This document shows positions 24,632-35,137 of a stretch of DNA of 64,000 nucleotides, one piece after another. The notes below the pieces were generated by a model. The model was not told where the DNA came from. It saw only the letters and a program-made list of their open reading frames with translations, and did no database searches. Location: contig NC_064444.1 of NCBI RefSeq assembly GCF_023343835.1, forward strand, positions 17,831,219 through 17,895,218, read 5' to 3'. The stretch is from Lagopus muta (taxonomy: Eukaryota > Chordata > Aves > Galliformes > Phasianidae). Made by a program: the position numbers and the translations under genes. Each line of letters starts with the position of its first letter. Within the stretch, counting starts at the first letter, position 1.

Positions 24632-27600
24632 TCAGATGTGGCTGGCTCTGCTGAACGCCAGCCGCCGGTGCTCAGCTGGGGGCAGCCCCCTGCCCTGCTC
24701 CTCTGTGCCCATCAGGGGCTGCAGCTCCTGCTGCTCCACACCCTCGGGGCTGCTGTCGCTCTTCGACCTGCTGCTCTTGGATATATGGCTGGGGAACTGG
24801 AAACGTGAGACCTGCTCCGGCGTCGCCTGGCTTGCTGACTGTGGCTGCTTCTCCAGCATGGGGCGGGCGAACCTCCTGTGCTGTGCTCCTGTCTCGATGC
24901 CTGGAGGAGAGGCGATGCTCTCCAGGGAGGAGATGCTTTGGTTCCATGCTTTCTGCATATCCACCGGCACGATTTTGGTGGTCTCCGAGGAGACGTAAAC
25001 AGCCAGGTCAGCCTGGTCTCCTTTCCATGGCAGCTCCTTCTCTGCCAAGGTGGGTGATGGCGGGATGATGCAGGGGCTGGGGCAGACGTCCAAGCTGCCT
25101 GGGGGTGCAGAAGGAAGGACAGAGGGGGATACTGTGTGGCTCCTGTTCTTTCAAACCCTGGTACTGATGGGGACCCTTCTGATCTGGCCCATTTTGGAGG
25201 CTCTGCTGTGCCTCCATGGCCACAGAGAAGAGCAGCTCTCCCATTCATTCTCCATTCACTTTGCTCTTGCCAAGCCCAGGCCAACCTTGCTCCATAGGCA
25301 GAGGAAGAACTGACATGCCTACCTGCGGTTGTCTTTCCCTGCAGGACCTCATCGGTGGCACGAGCGATGAACACGATCCCTTCGTCATCCTCTCTCTCTG
25401 TCTCTGAGCTATCGCTCTCCTCCTCATCAGAGCTGACCGTCACCAGCACGGGAGCTGCAGCCACACAGGGGGTGTATGGAGGATGGTTACCCTAAGAGCT
25501 GCCCCCCTGCACCCATGGGAGAAGGATCTGGTGCCAGCATAACCCAAGCACGGACAGCATGCTGCTGCCATCCCACCCCAACGAGTCCCCTTGCAGGTTC
25601 TGAGAACCAATCCTGCGCCCTCCTTACCTGCCTCCTGCCAGGGGACGTTTCTGTGCGTCCTCCCATTGGGTGCATCGCTGGGCAGAGAGGTGTTTTTCTG
25701 TAGGGGGAGAGGGATCTGAATGGGACCCGACCCCGTCCCTAGGCTCTGCAGATGCCAAAGCCCTGCAGCACACCACGGACCCCGCAGCACCTCACTGCCC
25801 CACATCTAGTAGGGGAGCAGGAATCTGGGGATCGCTTGCCTTCTTCCTGCCCTTTTCCTTCAGCCTGGCTTTGCTCTTGGAGGAGCAGACGTTGTGCTTG
25901 GTGGACTTGAACGTCTCCAGGCGCCTCTTCATGTTCTGCCGGAAGATTTCTTTATCTTGGCGTTCTTGTTTATCTGGAGAGATGAAGTGACGGCTGTAGC
26001 TGGCCTTGTACTGGCCGAGGGAGAGGCAAAGAGACACAGGGTGAGCAGCCAGCCCCGCGCAGCACCCTCCATCCCTGCTCCTGCTGCAGGCGGCAGCGCT
26101 CACCCGCCGCCGGGGCTTGTAGAGGCTCCCGCGCAGCACGTGGTGCATGGCTGCATCCTCCTTGTCCCGCCGGCTCCGCACCGTGTCGATCACCTGCAGG
26201 TCCAGGCAGGCACCACTCCCACTCTCCCTCCTGGGGAATTGGAGCATCCCAATGGATCTGGCTCATCCCGATGGATCATGCCCGTCCCAGGGATGATGCA
26301 GCCAGGGAGTGCTGCCCAGAGGCCAGGGCGTAGAGCGATGCTTGTACTCACAGCAGGTTTGTAACCGACGACTCTGACATGGACGTGCGGCTGGGCATGG
26401 AGGGCAGCGCCAGCTTGGCAGCTGACAGCACGTGGCCACCCTGGGGGAGTGACAGAGACGGTCTGGAGGGGTTCCCACCACCTCATCCAGTGGGACCCAG
26501 CTCCCACCACACACCCCTACCTGGTCCACAAAGCTGATGGCATCGCGGATGTTCAGCTTGTAGTAGACATCCCAGATCTCATCCCGCAGCTTGTAGGCAG
26601 ATTTCCTCATCAGGAGCTGGCTCAGGTACTTTTTGTCAAACTGCTCCCACCTGCAGCAAGATGGACATGTGGGTGGCTAAAGTCCCACAGGGGATGGATG
26701 GATGGATGGATGGATGGATGGATGGATGGATGGATGGATGGATGCATGGATGCATGGATGGATGCATGGACGGATGGATACGGTGGTCATTGGACGTTTT
26801 CCCATGCAAAGTCCAAAGTGCCCAAAGCATTGGGAGAGAAGGCTGTGCCTGGGAACACCCTGGCAGAGGACAATAGGAGGGGACAGGACATGCTGCCACG
26901 TTGTCCCCAAGCCAAGGGGAAACCGGAGACCCAGTGACGGGCGCAGGGCTGGAGCTGGTGCAGCTGCCCAGACAGAGCTTCCCTCCAGGAAGCAGGCTCT
27001 CTGCACGCTTTTCCTGTTGCAATTCTGCAGACAAACACTCAAAATTTTAACACTTCCTTCCTCAGTATCCAGTGTGTCTCTGTCTGGGGAGGCACAATGA
27101 CATCACGGCCACCACAGTCCTGCAGCAGCTCCAGCCTGGGCAATGCCACCTTGTGCCTTGAGTCGCCTCTGCCCAACCTCTCGTTAGGACACTTCTGGAG
27201 CAGCGGTTTGCATTGGACCATGCAGATGGACAGACATACCCCTTCCTGGTCCTGCTGCCTTGCCTACAGCAGGACTGCCCACCTTGGGATGTCCCCATGG
27301 CTGCCATACCACCCTGTCCAGCTGAATGCCAGCAGACAAGACACTCACTTGTCCCGCCAGTAGTGGTAGCCATGGTGTCCCACGATGTCCTCCACTGCTG
27401 CCAGGATGTGGTCAAAGGCCTGGAGTGAAGGAGAAAAGGGTGAAAGTGGTGGAGAGTGACCCAGGCTAAGCATGCCTCATCCTGGACTGCAGGGAACACC
27501 TACATGCTCATGTAGCTCCTCATTCAGTGTGGGTTTGTGGTGGTCGCTGCGTTTCACCTTCAGCCACGTCACCAGTGGTTTGATGGTGAGGCCCTGGAAT

Positions 27601-30600
27601 GGCAGGAGAGGGCATGGGAAAGATTGGGAGGGGAAGAGGGTGCGTGGATAGGGCTTAAGAGCAAAAGGAGCACAAAGTGACCAGGGCCATTGGTAGTGAC
27701 AGCCACGTGCAATGTTCCCACTGTGCTTTGGGTCTGTGTGATGGCACTGTGGGGATCTGACACCTGGTACCTATGTCCCAGGTTGTGCTCCTCCAGACCC
27801 CAAGGCTGGCATCTGCCCACGGTGCCGCTCCCCAAGGGCAAAGTGCCCATTCTCACCTGCACGATGACAGTGAAGAACACCACCACGATGGTCGTTGCCA
27901 CAAAGTAGTCCTTGGCTTTCACCTTTGCCTTGTCCAGCAGGATGACCAGGGCGAAGGCGACGGCTCCACGGAGGCCACCGTATGACATGACCACCTGGTC
28001 AATCCTGTCCAGGGGGATGAGGCGGAAGCGGTTGAGGACGTAGGTCTGGAGGACAACACCTGGAGAAGAACGAGGACGAGAGTCTGGGATGCCACCGGAG
28101 CCCCACAGATGAGGCAAAGCCAAAGCCAGGAGCCGTTCTTGGAGACTGCTGCTTTTTGGCAGGAAAATAGCTGGGACAGCAGGACAGACTGACCCACAGC
28201 TCTGAAGAGCAGGATGAAGAACAGGGTGCCCAGCACCAGCGCAGTGTCCCATGTCCACTTGGAAGTGTCCACAGCTGACATGCCCAGAAACATGAAGATG
28301 ATGGTCTCTGAGCTGCTGGCCAGCGTCTTCATGGTGTACTTGACCGTGGTGCGGGATTTCTGGGAGATGTTGGCTTCCACGTACTTCTTGCAGCAGATCC
28401 CACAGAAGGTGACTCTGCAGAGGGGCAGAAGGAGCTGGCATGACCCCTATGGTGAGCACCCCTCATTTCCTGGGGCTCCCCAGTACTCACGCCAGGATGG
28501 CGGAGAGTGAGACCATCTCGGCAGCCAGGTAGGCAACATAGGCCAGAAGGAAGACGAAGAGCGGCTCGATGATGCGCACACGTTTGGTGAACCGTGTGAT
28601 GAGGGCCAGAAGGAAGGCGAAGAGCAGCCCCACGGCCGTGCCCCCCAGACTCACCAGAAAGAAGGAAGCTGAGGGGAAGAGGTTGGGTTGCACCTTTGGT
28701 GAGACCCCTTGCCAAGCCCCGTGCTCCCACCTGACTCCCCACCAAAGCATCCAGTGATGATGGCTGAGATGGGCTTAGTGATTGCCCACAGCATGACAGC
28801 ACCCATGTTCCTCCCCTGTTCTCTATGCTACAGGAAGAGCTGGCAGGGCACATACTCACCTACCCCCTTCACGTAGTCCGTGGCATGGATGTGTGCTGGG
28901 CCAAGCTCCACGAAAGAGTTGAAGACCTTGTACAGCACCTGCAGGCAACATAAGTCCTTTGGGAATGGCAGAGAAACTCCCTACCATGGGAGGGGCAGCA
29001 CAGGTGGGCAGGATGGACCCAAGCGTTCCCCTGAGGCCAGCACAGTGGAAGGACCCAGTGGCACGGGGTTGCCCCCAGACTGGGGAGGTCACCTGCACCC
29101 TCTGCCCAATCTGGGGGATTCCAGTGCCTGGCCCATATTGAGCTCTGTTTTCATAGGATCACAGACTGATTTGGGTTGGAAGGGACTCTTATGGGTCATC
29201 CAGCCCAGTCCCATAGCATGGGCAGGACACAGAATCAGTAGAATTATTCAGGTTGGAAAAGATTACCAAGATAACGAAGTCCAACTCCAGCTCACTCCCA
29301 CCATGCCCACTGCCCATCTCCACGGTTCTTGACCACCTCCAGGGATGGGGACTCCCCCACCTTCCAGGGCAGCCTGTTCCAATGTCTCACCACTCCTGAG
29401 AATAACTTTTTTTCCTAATATCCACTCTGAACCTCCCCTAGTGCATCTTAAGGCCATTACCTCTCATCCATCTTCCACTACATAAAGTTGCCCAAAGCCA
29501 CGTCACCCTGATGCTGAACACTTCCAGGGATGGGGCACCCAAAGCTTCTCCAGACAACCTGCTGCAGTGCCTCACCACCCTTGTTGTCATTAGGACTGCA
29601 GGGCCCCCCTGGCTCCAACTCACCACAGTGACAGCATCATTCAGGAGGGACTCGCCAAACACAATGATGAAGAGGGTCTCGTTTACATGGACCTCTTCAA
29701 AAACTGCCAACACTGCCACAGGGTCCACAGCCGAGATGAGGCTGCCGAAGAGCAGGAAATCCATCAGCCCAGCTTCCACGCCTGGATCTGCTGGGACAGA
29801 AGCATAGAGGTGAGGAGGGTCATTCTCCCCAGATGAGGGACTGTGAAGGTGAAACAAGCCATCAGACCTCTGAGGCCTCCCTAAGGTGACGTGGGGTTTG
29901 GCACATAAGGGAAGAAGTGCTTGGACCAGGCACCAAGAGGTTCCTCTGGGCTCAGAGGAGCGCAAAAGAAGGCCCAGGCCAAGCAGGGCCAGCAGCTCCA
30001 GCCGAGGACAGGGAACACGGCAGCAAGCCAGCAGAGCTAGCCAAGGTCGGCGACAAAAATAGCAAAGCCATGAGTCAGCCCGATGCTGAGAAGGTCCCCT
30101 TTGTCCTCCACACTTGCTGGTCCTGCCAGAACATCATTCCCAGCTCCTGAAAGCTAAGGGATCCACGCCAGGGCTGTAAATCTGGGAGCCTTTTGCATCT
30201 TCCCACCCCCTTTTGGTGACGTGGGCTCCCCCAGCACCCACCCATCAGCCCTGCCTGGTGCAGGCCCCAGAGCGCCGTGCCGGTGGTGAAGGAGTTCCAG
30301 AGCGTGCCCACAACCGCGTAGGTGAGGATGGCACCGATGTTGTCGAAGAACAAGCGGCTGGGCATGAAGTAGCCCGAGTCCAGGACGATGGGGGGCAGGA
30401 GGAACAGGAAGAACATGTTGGGCTCCAGCTGGTATTTGGGTTTCTTGGCCACAGCCAACACGATGCCGCCCAGGCCCAGCCCCAGCAGGATGAGGAGGCA
30501 GCTCTCCGGCACGACGGAGGTCACCTTCCTGGACAGGTGGAACACTGAAGGAAGGAAGAATGTGAGCATCAGCCAGATGGGCACGGGGACAGAGCACTGA

Positions 30601-33600
30601 GCATCAGCCACATGGGCACAGGGACAGAGCACTGAGCATCAGCCACATGGGCATGGGGACAGAGCACTGAGCATCAGCCACATGGGCACAGGGACAGAGC
30701 ACCCTGGGTCCACCGAGTGCATGTGAGCACAAGACCTCCAGCTAGTTGCTCGCTTGGCTGCCCTGCTACCACCACGAAGCCCAGTCCCTAAAGCTCTAAA
30801 TGGGGTGCTTGTGCCAATCAGCTCACCAGGAGGAAGGCTGTGCTGTGGTCTGACATCAACCTTAGGACATTGGGCTCCTTCCCTCCCCGCAAACTCCATG
30901 GATGGACCACAGCTCTACCCAGCCCAGGGTCTTTTCACCAATGGCGTAAACCTTGAGAGAAGCTCAGGAACTGGCTTCCATGTCTCTACTGCACGTGCCT
31001 GTCTGCTCTGAGCCTGTCCCAGATCAGGATCTCAGGTCCTCCACCTCCCAAATCACTGCCATATAAGCCAAGCAGTTGGGCATTTTGCTTTTTTAGTGCA
31101 GTGCTGGCAGGCAGTGCTGGCTGCTGTTCAAGTGAGGCATCCTGCTCACAGGAACACAGCATACCCCACACAGGGATGGAGACGCTCAGCCCTGGTGATG
31201 GGTGACCTTGTTTGCAGCTGTCTGAGCATGCAGGTGGATCAGCATGCAAACACTGCAGCACGACGAGCGCGTCGGCCAGAGTGCTGGCTGACCTACCTGC
31301 ATGCAAACAGAAAGTATGCGAGAGCTGCAGATGAAGGGATCCTTGCAATAATCAGCTTATTCCAGCAAGCCATGAAAGAGGATGTATTTAATGGAGCAAG
31401 CTGATCACACCCTCATATTCATATATTAGCCCTGTGGCAAGGAGCCTGATGGCACAAGGCCACGTCACACCAGCCAGCAGTGGGGTCATGCTCCTCGTGG
31501 CAGCCTTGTCCCCATGTAAACCCAAATCATTGCAGCCTCTTGGCAAAATCAGCAGGGCAACCCACGGATTCCTTTGTATTTCTCCCTCCTCCCACCACTG
31601 AGGTCTTGCAGTCATCACTGGTGACACCCCGGGCTGTGGCACAACTTGGCCATCAGGTGAAGGCATCGTAGGGTCATTAAGGTTGGAAAAGAGCTCTCAG
31701 ATCCCCAACCTCAGCCCACCCCCACCGTGCCCACGTCCCTCAGTGCCACATCCCCACAGCTCTGGGGCACCTCCGGGGATGGTGACTCTCCCACCTCCCT
31801 GGGAGCTGTGCCACTGCATCACTGCTCTTTGGGAGAATAAATTATTCTGAACATCCGACCTGAACCTCCCCTGGTGCAACTTAAAGCCGTTACCAGGAAC
31901 CAGCAGGCACCTCGTCCTCAAGTAAAGGGACATCACAGTTTCCAGACCATCACAAATCTCAGTCCTGAATGTTCTGGGTGAGAGGAGCCTGTTGCTTGTG
32001 CCAATCAACCCGCCAGAAGGAAGGCTGCACTGATCAAAGAAGTTCACAGCATCGATGGGAGAAGCCCTGCATGCACACAGCCAGGGCATGGGAACACTGC
32101 TGGCTTTGTTGCTCTGCACATTGCCGCCCTCACAGCAAATCCCAGCACATGAGCTGCTCTGCAGCAGGGACGGGTGGCAAGAGCTCTAATTTTACACCCG
32201 CTAGGCAAGAATTTCAGCATTAACGTTCCCACAGCAACAGTAACTCAGCCACATGTGAATTAACTTCAGAGGCATCATCCCTGCTCTAGACATCCCCAGC
32301 ACGGGATGTGCCATCGGGGGGGACTCGAGGACAAACCCTGCTCCCCCCCACTGGGCTCAGGGTCAATCACGGAGTCATTAAGGTTGAAAAAGAAAGCTAA
32401 GATCGTCAAGTCCAACCACTGACCCATCGGCACCATGCCACTAATTGTGCCCCAGCAGGCTCGGAGACACCAAAACCAATCGGTGCTGGGAGCAGTGGGG
32501 TTGGGGTTGGATGCAAAGGGAGAAGGTCGGGACCCACAGTCCCTTCCCTGCAGCCCTTTGTGTGGGTGAGAGGTGGCTGTGGGGCAATGCTCATCACTTC
32601 TCCTTTCCCTCGTTCCCGCAGGAAACAGAGCAGGAAAGGCAGCAGAGCCTGGATGATGCCTCGCTGTGCAGGAAGCCAACACTCAGCCCGGTTTTCTCCG
32701 CCTCAGGCATTTGCCTGCTGCTTGCTCGGGGCACCCCGGCATCGTGATGGTTTCCAAGAACAAGAGCCTACAGTTTCACTTCCCCATCACACAGCGCTGA
32801 AGACGCTTCCGCCCCTGCAGTCACAGGGCTGAGAGCTGGCAGCAGCTCTTCTGCACCAGCCCGCACCCAGCACCCAGCACCCAGCATGGCCACCCCACCT
32901 TGGGGACCCTCTGACCCCGTCCCCATCTCCTCCCGTACCCCTGGGCACAGCAGTGCCAGGGCTAGAAGCAGGGGTAGGATGCATCCCCAGGCCATGGGAT
33001 ACTGCTGTCACATCACTGCCAGCAAGCACCAAGCTGTGCCCACCCAGGTGGCTCACGGTGGCTTCTCTCAGCCCACAACCAAACATGGGGCAGGAAAGGG
33101 AACGCACCAAGGGAAACCCAAATAGATGAGCTGCCCGAGAATGAGGCGTGGAGCCAGAGCTCCTGTCTCTGTGCTGCACTCGGCAGCTGGAGGTGGCACA
33201 GCTGCAGGCGGAGGGCTCGATGTCTCAGCTCATGATTTATTCCTTGCAGAGGTTTAGCTGCGAGAAGGCCGAGGGAGGATGGAGCGCGAGGTGCACAGCC
33301 GTGGGCTGGGTGATGCTGGAGCAGGAGGAGGGCGGCTGACAGTGACAGCAACACCCTGCCCTGGGTGTTAATGCATCCCCGCTCCCTCAGCAGCACTTCG
33401 AGGAGGACACCCGCTTCAAGGTCACTGTCACACCTCCTGGGTGCCCGCTTCGTGCCACGTGGCTCCAGTGTGACCCACCGGCGATGACCACCCAGCACCG
33501 CTCCCAACCCTGACAGCAGCTCACCCCACGGGCTGTCCCCTGTGTGCCCACCCTGGGGGGCCACCGACGTGCCTCCTGGGTGTCACCAGCCAGGCTCTGC

Positions 33601-33941
33601 TCCGTCACCGCTCATCACGCCCCCGTGGCAAAGAATGGTGACCCTCCAGGGGCCACCGAGCACCGTGCTGTCACCTCCGGGGTGACGCGGGACCGCCCTT
33701 CAGCCTGGTGTCAGCCCACCCCCCAGCTGTCACCGCTGCCCATCCCGGGGCCGCTTCACCCGCGGAGCCCCCCGTCCCGGCGGCACTCACCGATCTTGGC
33801 CAGGCTGGCCACCAGGATCCAGGCGGCCACCAGGCACGGCACCTGCACCTCCTGCCACTGCCACCGGAGCAGCTCGGCTCCCGCCGGAGGGACGGCGGCG
33901 GGGCCGGGGGAGGCCGGGGTGCCGCTGCCCGGGGGATGCAT
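24632..33941 (-). CDS. SLC9A5: Sodium/hydrogen exchanger 5 (NHE5), complete
   Basis: SLC9A5 exchanges luminal or external Na+ for H+ and in mammals is a mainly neuronal, recycling-endosome and plasma-membrane exchanger. Sixteen coding exons keep frame throughout: 33941-33791, 30544-30242, 29787-29624, 28938-28860, 28668-28491, 28414-28194, 28059-27857, 27593-27504, 27419-27349, 26650-26521, 26440-26352, 26230-26104, 26010-25840, 25697-25628, 25454-25323, 25098-24632. They give 881 residues, against about 896 in human. The membrane domain carries [34 protein letters not shown] and [10 protein letters not shown], with the transport Asn-Asp pair at about 201-202. The cytoplasmic tail keeps [26 protein letters not shown] and QQELQPLMG, which are specific to NHE5. 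Oddities are a GC-AG intron after exon 13 and an N terminus that is Pro/Gly/Ala-rich rather than hydrophobic as in human. Confidence 0.97.
25698..25839 (-). other. SLC9A5: GC-AG intron 13 of SLC9A5
   Basis: Exon 13 ends at AAG|GCAAGC instead of a GT donor. The acceptor is ctccccctacag|AAAAAC, phase 0. The flanking peptides join as [15 protein letters not shown], matching the place of the human RRKKDG segment. The context AAG|GCAAG is the usual one for functional GC donors. No GT donor in a suitable phase was seen nearby; read-through would stop after 15 codons. Confidence 0.8.
26693..26783 (+). repeat. (GGAT)n microsatellite in SLC9A5 intron 9
   Basis: About 90 bp of ggat/atgg tetramers, with some gcat variants in its second half, sit within 50 bp upstream of the exon 10 acceptor in SLC9A5 sense. 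Confidence 0.95.
29149..29585 (-). repeat. CR1 fragments in SLC9A5 intron 3
   Basis: Two or three minus-oriented pieces abut: one with gatttgggttggaagggac (29149-29230), one with attattcaggttggaaaag onward (29231-29460), and a further diverged piece up to about 29585. Together they fill much of the intron just before exon 3 coordinates. Confidence 0.85.
30563..30703 (+). repeat. 35-bp minisatellite at the SLC9A5 exon 2 acceptor
   Basis: Four copies of a 35-bp unit (gagcatcagccacatgggca, then cagggacagagcact) begin about 19 bp upstream of SLC9A5 exon 2 in gene sense. Copies differ at one to three positions. Confidence 0.9.
31675..32050 (-). repeat. CR1 fragment in SLC9A5 intron 1
   Basis: The minus-oriented CR1 tail (gggtcattaaggttggaaaa) is followed by gtccctcagtgccacatccc and the interior around cctgaacctcccctggtgca. 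A shorter piece at 32363-32445 (gtcattaaggttgaaaaag) is probably another truncated copy. Confidence 0.88.
32363..32445 (-). repeat. Short CR1 tail in SLC9A5 intron 1
   Basis: The piece reads cggagtcattaaggttgaaa and then caagtccaaccactgaccca, a typical minus-strand CR1 end, and fades out after about 80 bp. Confidence 0.8.
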
Positions 33942-35137
33942 GGCCCCGCACCTCCGTCGCTCCGCAGCTCCGCCGGCCCCGCCGCGACGTCACCGACAAC
34001 GGCGGGGGCAGAGCCCGGCCCGCCCCGCAGCGCCCGCCCCGCCCCGGAGCTGCTCCATCCGCCCCGGTCCCCGGCGCTGCACAGGTCCCAGCGATGCCCA
34101 GGTGTCACCACCACCTGCCCCGGTGCCGCCCCCCGCAGCCGCCGCGGTCCCCGGTGCTGCCCGATGCCACCCCCACCTTCCCCGCTACCATCCCCGCCCA
34201 CCCCGGTCTCCAGTCACCTTTATTGCCCCAGTCCCCCACACTGCCCCAGTGTCACCTCATCTGCCTTAGAACCCAATGCTGCGGTGTCACCTCAGCAGTC
34301 CCACCCGCCCTGGTCCCCAGCATCACCCCGATGCCACCTCCTGGTCGCCAGCACTGCCCCACTCACCCCATGCAGCACCTCCATGCCACCTCACCCCAGC
34401 TCTGGTCCCTCTGTACGTGCCCCAAAGCCTCCCACCCCTCAGTGGTCTCCTTGCACCTGCCTTGGTCCCCCCCCCCTCCCCTTCACCACCCTGATGTCCC
34501 CTTCATCTCCCTTGCGATTCCCTCCATCCCCTGCTGTCCCTCTGTCCCCCTGCTGTCCCCTGCATGACCTTCTGTGCCCCCATCACCTGCTGTCCCCTCC
34601 ATCCCTTGCTGTCCTCTCTATCCCCCTGCTGTTCCTCCATCACTTACTATCCCTCCATCACCTGCTGTACCTCCATCAAATACTTTCCCTTCGTCACCCG
34701 CTGTCCCTCCACCCCCCGCTATCCCCTCCATCCGCCTGCTGCACCATCACCTGCTGTCAGGTGATCACCATCACTATCCCTCCTTCACCTGCTGTCTCCT
34801 CCATCACCTGCCGAACCCCTGCCCCCCTACCGTCCCCCCGAGGGACCATCCCTGCACACCCCACGCACGCAGAGCATCCCCGTGCACCTGGAGCCCCTTA
34901 GTGCCTTCGGAGCATCCCTACGCCCTCTCGCCCCCCGCAGCCCCCCAGCCCCCCATCCCTTCTCCCCGCCCCCTTTTAACCTTTTGGAGCTTCCCGAGCA
35001 AGGCCCCGCTTACACCCGCGGAGGGCGCCCGAGCGCGGGGCGGTGCCTGCGCAGTGCCGGGGCGGTGCCGGGGGGCCGTCCCTGTGCCACCCCCGGAGCA
35101 CCGGACGCTGTGCGGCGGCGGCCGTGGCGGTGCCACC
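33942..35137. promoter_or_regulatory. Divergent SLC9A5/FHOD1 promoter interval
   Basis: About 1.2 kb separates the two start codons, which face away from each other as in mammals. Both ends are CpG-rich (33.80-34.20 and about 35.0-35.3 kb). A CRE-like CGACGTCA lies at 33985-33992, about 45 bp upstream of the SLC9A5 ATG. The FHOD1 ATG at 35138 has a good Kozak context (gccaccATGG). The middle is a C-rich minisatellite. Confidence 0.75.
34440..34865 (+). repeat. C-rich minisatellite between SLC9A5 and FHOD1
   Basis: Degenerate repeats of about 18-20 bp, typified by ccatcacctgctgtcccct, run through the centre of the divergent promoter. Less regular C-rich relatives extend left to about 34080. 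It creates a long open frame on the plus strand that is not a gene. Confidence 0.85.

Noticed and set aside
24016-24654. Open frame of 212 codons antisense to the SLC9A5 3' end
   Set aside because: It is antisense to the 3' UTR and the last coding bases of SLC9A5 and has no domain.
26693-26783. Regular spacing suggesting a CRISPR-like array
   Set aside because: It is a simple tetranucleotide repeat without unique spacers in a vertebrate intron.
33708-34901. Open frame of 397 codons on the plus strand across the SLC9A5/FHOD1 promoter
   Set aside because: It is a product of the C-rich minisatellite, Pro/Ser-rich, without any domain, and it overlaps SLC9A5 exon 1 on the other strand.
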